From positions 6,076,001-6,140,000 of the forward strand of contig JAGPXD010000002.1 of the NCBI GenBank assembly GCA_020746995.1: 64,000 nt of DNA, given 5' to 3'. Positions within the stretch are counted from its first letter, which is position 1, and every line of letters begins with the position of its first letter. Below the pieces are notes generated by a model that ran no database searches, had not been told where the DNA came from, and worked only from the letters and a program-made list of their open reading frames with translations. The position numbers and the translations under genes were made by a program. Below are positions 21,246 through 29,929 of this stretch, piece by piece. Source of the DNA: Plectosphaerella cucumerina. Taxonomy: Eukaryota; Ascomycota; Sordariomycetes; Glomerellales; Plectosphaerellaceae.

Positions 21246-23236
21246 ATGCCGTCCGGGGGGATGGCAACGGAGGCGGAAGCGGCGGAGATGATCAGCCACA
21301 TGATGCGCACCAAAGATCCGAAAAAGAGGGGCAGTGGCATGGCCTGGACGACGAATATGGAGGCAAAAACACCATACAGAAACCGAGAGCGGGCATACCA
21401 CGTGCTGCGCATCGGTTCTCTCCCGTCGAGGAGGAGGGCGCGGATGCTCAACTGGGCGCAGTTCCAGCGACATGTCAACAAGCTGCTGGAGGTGGTCAGT
21501 CCCCATGGCTGTCGCGGCAAACGTCGGCGAGAGCGCATTCAAGCGACACGAAAGGTGCTCATGGCGTTCCTGACGGTCACCGGTGTCAGACTTACAAGAA
21601 GCGCCGACGACATGGAGCAGGAGACGACACCATTGGCGGTGACGACGCAGGCGCAACCGCTGAGCCGCGTTGGCCTCGCCCCTGAACTGCTCATCTACAG
21701 AGACCACCCGCCGATGGAGACGAAGGCCTCCGCCGCCCATCGAAACCGTACTGCGGAACGCAAGGAGCTGAATCAGGCGCTGCGCGAGGGTCTCGGCGAG
21801 GAGGCGTCGGCCCTCAATATTAGCGTCTCAGAGCAGAGCCGACACGAGGATCTCTGGAAGTATCAGGCGACGCACAAGTTTGTCGCCGTCGTGCGGTCGA
21901 GTTGCCCAGCGCCCGGATGGCGGGGTTTTCTTTACGACCATGTGACGCTCTCGGCGGTCGCCACACCGCATGACGCGACGAGTCTGTGGACCGCCTTGTC
22001 GTGAGTACTGGCAACGTTCTCCGGGTCGACTTCGTGAACTGACAAGGTGTTACGCCCAGATATTGCGTCTCTGGCCATTTTGAGCACGCCATGACGATCA
22101 AGGCATCCATCTACGGCTTCTTCCATGAGGTCATGAACAAGGGCTCGGGCCATGCATGCTGCAGGCACTCGAGGTACAGGCTGTATCAGCACCTACAGCG
22201 GTCGTCGCTGAATAGCATCTCGGCTGAGGAGCGGAAGGACTGGGGCCAGATGAGCCTCTTCCGGAGCCTCGCGGTCAATGATCCGGAGGCGGGGCCGCCG
22301 GGCTTTACGCGGTTCGAGGAAATCTTCTGGGTGATTGCCGACTTTTTCGGCACCGAGGTGGTCGTCTTCACGCCCATGGACAGGGCGGAAGGCGGACTCG
22401 AACCCATCGATGGGTACACGCTGTATGACACCGAGGTCTACGGCCAGTCCCCAGGGCTCGAAGGATGGCCGTGCAGGCCGTCGCCGCTCACGGGGACATT
22501 GCACCACCCATGGCGGCCTCGGTTTTTCAACGCGAAGCACCAGGTCCTGCTCGTCACGGACAAGGCCCGGCGGTACGTGATGCCTGTGCGCAACGCGCCG
22601 GTAACACAGGGCCCAGGGACCGGAGACGATCCGGCCATCGACACGAGTCTGTATAACGAGCAGGACCGCTGGCTCCGTTGGGGGCCCCCGGATCAGCCGC
22701 AGCTCCGACCACCCAACGTCTGGCTCATGCACAGCGCCGTGGCGGGTCAGGCCGGCCCGATGGCGTCGATGGACCCGGGGGCCTTCCTGCCCTGGCTGCC
22801 GGCATGCGACCTGGACGTGCGACAAGCGGCGACGAAGCGGCACGGCATCGCTAAGCAGATGCAGCCGGCGGGCAACTGGCCGACGCTCAAGGAGCTGTGG
22901 GACACGTTCGAGGCGCGCATCGATGCGCCGCAGATGGCGAGGCTCCCGGAGTCCGACGCGGTCATGGACGCGTGGAGCACGTGGACGGATCCGCCGGGCA
23001 CATTTGTTGCGCCGCTGGGGGTTGCGCGATACATGCTCCGCGACGGGCCGTGGCCGCGGGGACGGTTCATGCACGATGCGCAGGCGCGGCTGCTTCGGGG
23101 CTTGAGGGAGGCGTATGTGCAGGGCTGGACTGTACCCGAGGATCCGCTGAATGGCACGTTCAGTGTGAGACTGATAGACAAGGATGGTGTGGTGACGCTG
23201 GAGGATGATGACGATGTGGAGGAAGAGGGTGGGTGA
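21246..23236 (+). CDS. Unrecognised 643-aa protein with a possible degenerate OTU-like domain
   Basis: Exons 21246..22000 and 22060..23236 (phase 2, GTGAGT...CGCCCAG) encode 643 aa; an in-frame ATG at 21021 would give 718 aa. I do not recognise the family. The N-terminal third is Arg/Lys-rich (SRRRARMLNWAQFQRHVNKL). The middle resembles the order of motifs in OTU cysteine proteases: HDATSLWTALSYCVSGHFEH, then FEEIFWVIADFFGTEVVVF, then NAKHQVLLVTD. If that comparison holds, the nucleophilic cysteine position is occupied by Ser in DATS, and the protein would be inactive or mechanistically different. No signal peptide or transmembrane helix is evident; the C-terminus is acidic (EDDDDVEEEGG). This is outline-level inference only. 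It lies between regulator 2 and the GST gene. Confidence 0.72.
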
Positions 23237-23787
23237 GTTGTAGGATGGTGTTTGAATACAAGTGACTTGAATGATCGGGTTTGTAAGCTAGACTGCAGTG
23301 CAGCAGGGGAGGGCATCCTTCTCGGCGGGTTGTCATACGGGTGTGATGGGTGAAGGCGAAAGCCACCGACGGTAGCGGAGAGGAGGCCATTTGTCAGCTC
23401 CTCGTGGAGAGATAGTGGTGAAACCAATCAAGAGATGGCGGGATGCCGTCTGGGAGTGTTGGACTGGATTTGCAATCCGATCCCTGGGCGGCTCAAGGTT
23501 TCCCCGCGCGGAGCGGGACAGGTCGGCCGAGACTGGGCGGGTGGGAGAGATGGCGACATCGATGGTGCGAGGTCCACTCGTGATTGTGCGTGCAGCTGTT
23601 AGAAGGTGGTGGTGGTGTTTAGGGGCGGAGTCAAATAGGGGCCGCGCCCTCGTCATAATGAGGTTAGGACCATCCCCGCTGCTCTGAGGTTCTCATCTTC
23701 ACAGCTATAGATACATCCCTCTCTCATCCTGACTCTCACATTCTCGCAAGCCATACCCTTAAACTTGACCTGTACACCACCGCAGCC
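23237..23787. other. Intergenic region, GST promoter
   Basis: No gene seen. The last 90 nt before the GST ATG are pyrimidine-rich with a weak TATA-like CTATAGATA near 23704. Confidence 0.45.
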
Positions 23788-24540
23788 ATGGCCACCCCCG
23801 AGATCATCCTCTACACCAACCACGCCTGTCCCTGGGCTCACCGCGCCCACATCGCCCTCGCCGAGCTCGGCCTCCTCTTCAAGGAAGAGATCATCGACCT
23901 TTCCGTCCCTCGCACCCCCGAGTACCTCAAGGTCAACCCCCGCGGCCTGGTACCTTCGCTGTCTTACAACGGCCAGATCCTCACCGAGTCGGGCATCGTG
24001 TCGCAGTTCCTCGCCGACGCGCACCCGTCGCACCTGTCGCCTAACTCCGGAACCGCGGAAGACGCCCTGAAGCGCGCCCGCATCGCCTTTTTCGTCGACG
24101 CCTTCACCTCAAAGGTCCAGTCGATCGCGTACAAGATCTTCTCGGTCAAGGCGGACGAGGAGGTCGCGGCCCTTGGTACTGCGCAGGTGGAGGCTATTGT
24201 CAAGGAGCTGGAGCCGCTGCTTGTTGATGCGGGACCGTTCTTTGGTGGGAGTGAGAAGCTGACGCTGGCTGAGGTAGATATCCCCTTCCCACTAACACGT
24301 TCACGAGCGTTCTGCTAATGTATTCAGGTCCTCACCGGCTCGTTCGTGCTGCGTCTCTACTCGGCGGCCAACTTTGGCGTCACCCCAAAGAGCATCGTCA
24401 CGGACCTGGAGACCCAGGCGCCAAACTTTTCCCGTTGGGCCGAGGCCGTCAGGGCGCATCCCAGTGTCAACGGCATCTATGACGAGGCCAAGTGGGTTGA
24501 GACGTACAAGGCGAGGATCGCAAAGGCCCGGGCCGCGTGA
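23788..24540 (+). CDS. Glutathione S-transferase (omega-like)
   Basis: Exons 23788..24273 and 24328..24540 (phase 0) encode 232 aa, normal for cytosolic GSTs. The thioredoxin-like N-terminal domain begins IILYTNHACPWAHRAHIALAE; the CPWAHR active-site motif with Cys rather than Ser/Tyr suggests an omega/Gto-type enzyme (thiol transferase or dehydroascorbate reductase). The glutathione-binding loop shows NPRGLVPSL and ESGIVSQFL. A helical C-terminal domain follows. The start has a good context (gcagccATGG). It could conjugate or deglutathionylate xenobiotics, which would fit with its position directly upstream (tail to tail) of an ABC exporter, but a shared pathway is inference. Confidence 0.93.
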
Positions 24541-24764
24541 GGGAGAGATGACGATATGATTGAATGAATGAAGGCACATGAGAGCCGGGGTCCGCTGTGG
24601 GTGAGGATCCTACAGGCGGTCATGATAGGCCCGACGCCCCAATGTCAGCACCTTATCTGCACTCCATCTTGGCAGTAATCATGATGTACCGAGTGAATTA
24701 ATTACAATCTAACAAAAATCTATGTCTAAAGAAGAGAAGAACACTTCCAGCCAGCTCGCTGGGC

Positions 24765-27700
24765 TTATGCTGAATCCAGGCTCTGCGCCTTACACATCTT
24801 CTTGTACATCCCTCCCCTGGCACTCAACTCATCGTGCGTGCCAGCTTCAACGATACGGCCCCCATAGAAAACGAAAATGCAATCAGCATCCCGCACAGTC
24901 GACAGCCGGTGCGCCACAGCGATGGTAATACGCTCCCCTGCGCCCGTGGCGGCCATCAGCGCCGACTGCACGACACGCTCCGACTCGGTGTCGAGCGCAC
25001 TCGTTGCCTCATCAAGCAGCAGAACTTGAGGGTTGCGAACAAGCGCCCGCGCGATGGCGATGCGCTGCTTCTGACCGCCCGAGAGCTGGCTCCCGCTCGT
25101 CCCGCATGGCGTGTCGAGACCTTGGGGAAGAGAGCTGACGAAATCCCAGGCGTTGGCGGCGCGTAGCGCAGCTTCGAGGTCGGCGTCGGAGGCTGTGGGA
25201 AGACGCTGGGCGGTGTTGTCGGTGCTGCCACCGCCTTGGAGTTCAAAGTCGACGCCCATGGAGACGTTGGCCCGGATGGTGCCGGGGAAGAGTGTAGGTT
25301 CTTGCTGCACGAGCGCCACCCTGGTGCGGTACAGCCAGGGGTTGAGCTGGTCGAGACCCGCGCTGCCGTCGATGACGATGCGGCCGCTCGTGGGGTCGTA
25401 GAAGCGCTGGAGGAGGGAGACCATTGTACTTTTGCCGCAGCCTGTTCTGTTAGTTGAGGACTTTCGAGGAGAGGGGAGGGAACGTACCAGAAGCTCCGAC
25501 GAATGCGACAAACTGACCAGGGGAGATCTGGGAGGACGGGTCAGCACAAGTCAAGATCCAGGACGAGAGGCACTCACAGTGAGAGAAACGCCCTTGAGCA
25601 CGCGGTTGTCAGGGGCAAGAGGGTACGAAAACTGCACCCCCTCAAAGTCGAAGCTCTTGCACCCGTCCCTCGGCCCGCTGTCTTGATTATCAGGCGTCTC
25701 CTGAATCGTAGGCTGCAGGGACGAGATCCAAAAGTAGTAGTTGGCGGCATGATTGGCCTTTGTGAAGCTGCTCGCGAAGCTGAAAAGCTGCCCGGCGCCC
25801 TGGCCTGAGAAGTAGACAGCCATGAAGGACACGATGAACTGGTAGAAGCTGAGCTCGCCTTGGGAAAGAAGCTTGGATCCCCACCTGTTGCTTGTCAGTG
25901 TTGCACTTCATGTGTCACCTGCAAGAAGTCTTACCAGAAGCCAAGACCAAGGATGAAGTACTCAATCGACTGTGTGCAGGAGAAGTAGAACATCATGTGG
26001 AACAGCGGCGCCCGCGACCCGGCAATGGCAGTGTCGAGCTCATCGGTGTACCTCGCTAGCACAGTCGACTCGATGGCTAGAGAAGACACGGTTCGAATGG
26101 CGGTGATGTTCTCCGACGCGATGGACGCGCTTTGGGAGAACCGCTTGTCGATGTCGCTGTCCATCCTGGTTTCGACGCGGATACGTGTGTAGCCCGCGAG
26201 AAGCATGGGAGGCAATCCAGCAAAGACGCCGACGAGGCCGAGCTTCCACGAGACAATGATGGAGAGAATGCTAGACGCGATGACTGTGATGATGGCCATG
26301 AGCATCAGCGCGATGTTGAACCCCATCAGCTCGTAGATGGACTCGGGGTATGACGACAGCCGGCTCGTCAGGGCGCCGACTGTGTTCTCGGGCCGGTCGA
26401 AGAAGCGCAGGTCCTGGCGGAGGGTATGGTCGAGGATCTCGTTGCGGAGCCTCTCGTTGAGTTTCTGCGACATGTCAGCCGTGTTCGTTTCCCGGAGTTG
26501 AGACATTCTTACCTGGGCGATCACGTTGGTGGCCCAGCCCATGACAAAGTATGCCACCAGGGACCCCAAAGCCAGGACGAAGAACATGAGCGAGATGAAG
26601 TTCCCACGGGCCACCATGTCCGAGGCGCCGAAGACGTCCATGACCTTGGCTAGCAGGATGGCTTGTCCGGGGAAGATGGCGCCTGTGACAGTGTGAGCGG
26701 GAGAAAAAGTAAGCGATGCAGATGAGACTCACCTCCGGCGAAACAGGCCAGGAGCACGATGAGGTACCAATTGCGAAGCTCCCACGTGGCCGCGACCAGC
26801 TTGACAACAGTGTGAGGCAGCCCCGTGCGCTTGTACAGCGAAAAGTCCTCACGGTCCTTGAGGGTGCCCAGGTGTCGCGCCTCAGTTGTGTTGTACCTCG
26901 CCAAGCTCTGCGGCTTATCAAGGGCCTCTTCCTCCTCCCTCTCCGGCTCCTCGGTATCGCTGCCGCTGCTGTTACCGTCGTCCGCCGCCGCCGTGAGATC
27001 CTGCGCCTTGACGAGCCTCGCGTACACATTACCGGCCGCCACGAGGTCGTCGTGCCGTCCCTGCTCGACGATATGCCCCTTGGAGAGCACGACGATGTTA
27101 TCCGCGTCGCGAACCGTTCGGAGCTTGTGCGCGATGACGATGGTCGTGCGGTCCTTGGACGCACGGTCGAGAGCTTGCTGGACGATGCCCTCTGCGTGAG
27201 GGTCGAGGGCGCTCGTGGCTTCGTCGAGGAGAAGGATGCGAGGCTCCGAGACGACGCTGCGTGCGATCGCGACGCGCTGCTTCTGTCCGCCGGACAGGAG
27301 ACCGCCTCTCTCGCCGATGCGGGTGTCGTAGCCCTGCGGGAGCTGCTCGATGAAATCGTGGGCAAAGGCCATTGTGGCGGCCTCCTTGACGCGACGGAGC
27401 TGGTCTTCCCGGGATGCGGACTCCCACTGGGTACCCACGAGGCCGTAGGAAATGTTCTCAAACACGGTTCCGTTGAAAAGCACGGGTTCCTGGGAGGGGA
27501 TGAGTATCTGATGACTTGGAGACACGATCTGGTGTGATGCTTACCTGCTGCACAAGGCGGACGTTGGTCCTCAGCCAACGGAGGTTGAGGTCGGCAATAT
27601 CAGTCCCGTCCAGCTTGATGCTACCGGAAGCAGGGTTGTACCACCTCTCCAGCAGCCCGATAATAGTGCTCTTGCCGGATCCGCTGGGGCCCTATGGAAG

Positions 27701-29157
27701 CATTAATTTCAGCAGTATTCCTCAACTCAGACCTCAGGATACCTACCACAAGCGCGGTCACCTTACCGGCAGGCACACGAAGGGTGAAGTCCTCGAGCAC
27801 CTTAGTATCAGGTCTCGTCGGGTAGGCGAAGCTGACGCCTTGAATATCGATCGTCCCCTCCGTCTTCGATGGCTTGAGACCCGTCTCAACAAAGGGATCA
27901 ATCTCGGATTGTCTGTCGATGAGAGTGAACAGCTCGTTGGCTGCAGTCGTTGCGCGGCTGAAGGCGAGGATGTGAGGAGCCAGGGCGTTGATCGAAGTCG
28001 AAGCGATGATAACAGAGAAGAGAACGCTACATCAGAGTCAGTACTTGTAACGGGCCATCGTGTTTGGGATACCCACGTAAAGACGGTTCCAATCTTCTCG
28101 ACTTCTCCCCGGCTGATCATGGCGACGCCCTGCCAGAACGCCAGACCCATACCGGCGTAGATGACGAAATACTCGCCACCGAACATGACGCCGTACAGCC
28201 AGTTCTTCTTCTGTCCCATCTCCCTGGACTTTTGGGTGTACCCGGCATACTCGCGCACCAGACGAGGCCGCAAGTTGAACGCGTGGATGGTCCTGACGCT
28301 GCCGAGGATGCTCTCTGCAAAAGTGCCAGCCTGCGCGTTGTTCTTGATGATACCAGTTTCGACGATCGAGTCGAGCGTCGCCGTCCCGCCGATGATGACG
28401 AGCAGCACAGGAGGGATACAGATGATGATGAGCGTCAGCTTCCACTGGCTGACGAAGGCGATGATGAAAGCGGCCACCAGAGTCGCGAGCGACTGGAACA
28501 CTTGGCCCAACTTCTCGGCGATACCCGACTGGATCAGCTTGCCGTTGACGGTGGCCTGCATGGAGATGGAGCCGCCCGCACCGCGGTCGAAGAAGCTGAC
28601 TTCCTGCGAGAGGGCGGCCTTCATGTAGTTTCGGCGGATGTTGCGGACGATGTTGAAGGAGACCCAGGTGAACATGGTGGAGTAGATGTAGGTCAGGGCG
28701 AGGCGAGCGATGCCGATGTACACGTAGTACAGGCTGGAGAGCCGCAGTCAGATGTTTTGTCTGTGGAGATGCCTAAAGAGAAGACTCACGAGTACTTGGA
28801 CACTTCGGAGAGAAAGTTGGGCGGAACGCCCTGGCCCATGCCCGCGTCGGAGAGAATGTTCACGTACTGGCCCATGACGACGTTGACAAGGGCAAGAGCT
28901 ACGCCCGAGGCGATGGCTGCGGTGATTCCGATGGCCTCAAGGAGGATGTCCATGGGTCGGGCATACTTGAAGACTCGCTATGGACATGTTAGCAAGGGAG
29001 CATGCAGTCGCCTTTGTCTTGGAAGACGTGCCATGAAACCGCCATGATCCCCAGCCTCTTCCTGTGTGTCGCTCTCTTTCGACAGTTCGACGGGCTTCTC
29101 GGTGGTCTTCTTTTCCGCCTCGATCGGCGCCTCCGCCAGAGGAATCGGTGCTGACAT
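24765..29157 (-). CDS. ABCB-type multidrug/xenobiotic ABC transporter, copy 2
   Basis: Eleven exons on the minus strand: 29157..29032, 28977..28790, 28733..28077, 28026..27747, 27691..27545, 27489..26733, 26682..26513, 26464..25935, 25884..25578, 25527..25488, 25441..24765; 1292 aa. Both nucleotide-binding domains are intact (GPSGSGKST and GASGCGKST Walker A, LSGGQ twice, LLLDEATSALD twice, AHKL and AHRLST). One exon is only 40 nt (ISPGQFVAFVGAS) and sits just before Walker A2. The first intron appears to use a GC donor (atg|gcacgt), chosen because it restores GGFMRVFKYA in frame, matching YKRVFTYA of copy 1. Role as for copy 1: efflux of hydrophobic compounds. It is divergent from regulator 3 over 772 bp and convergent with the GST gene. 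Confidence 0.93.
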
Positions 29158-29929
29158 TGTTCAATGCTCTCGAGCGCGAGCCTCGAATACTGTAGGGAAG
29201 ATCAAGCTGCAATGCTGGTAGGTGATTTAAAAGTAAGGATGATGAAAGTGAGAAGGCAAAGAACGAGCGGTTATTAGTTGGTATGGTCGGCTGAAATAGT
29301 GACTGGACGTAAAGCAAGAAAAGGAGACGAGAAGATAATGTACTTCCCCTCGTGAGAAGGATTCGGGAGTAGAGCTGTCGACATTCTTTTCTTGGCGCTG
29401 CAGCAGCATTACTTCCTAATCCGTCCACGGTGTGTGACGTCTCTGGCCCCCATCGCGGGAACTCGGTCGCACCGAGCTGCCGCTCTGCACCGCAATGCCC
29501 AGAAAGGGGTGTTGGAGGGCGGCAGCGGGCGTTCGGGCGGCCAGCATTCCGGACAACCGACCACCTTGCAACGCGTCAGGCAGACGCGATGAATACGATT
29601 GCCCCATACTAATGAGGCGCAAGCGCTGCGCAAAGCTTGTAGCAACGTTGCCGTTGACTGCTGTGTCGGCATGTTTGGTGTCGAGTGCTGAGTCGAAGAG
29701 CGTCGGCCCCGGAAATCACGGACACCGAGACCAGCGGGGCCAGTGACAAAGAGCGGAGGCCGGATTTCTCGCGGCGCGGGCGTCCGCGCTCCTCTCACCA
29801 GCTTCAGGCCATACCCCAAGACTGCCGTCTTGCATCTTTCGCAAGCGCATCGTTCGGGACTTTTCTTACGCGCTCCCGATCTCGCTCATATTTCGGACCC
29901 CTGCCCTTCCAAATCGTGCGCGAATCACC
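29158..29929. promoter_or_regulatory. Shared divergent promoter of ABC copy 2 and regulator 3
   Basis: 772 bp separate the two ATGs. A palindrome at 29462-29476 contains CGG-N5-CCG, the type of inverted triplet bound by Zn2Cys6 dimers. No coding region is supported. Confidence 0.5.
29462..29476. promoter_or_regulatory. CGG-N5-CCG palindrome, candidate Zn2Cys6 operator
   Basis: CTCGGTCGCACCGAG has perfect 6-bp arms around a 3-bp centre and lies about 305 nt from the ABC start and 454 nt from the regulator start. In DNA this GC-rich, one such site by chance is not surprising. Confidence 0.35.
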
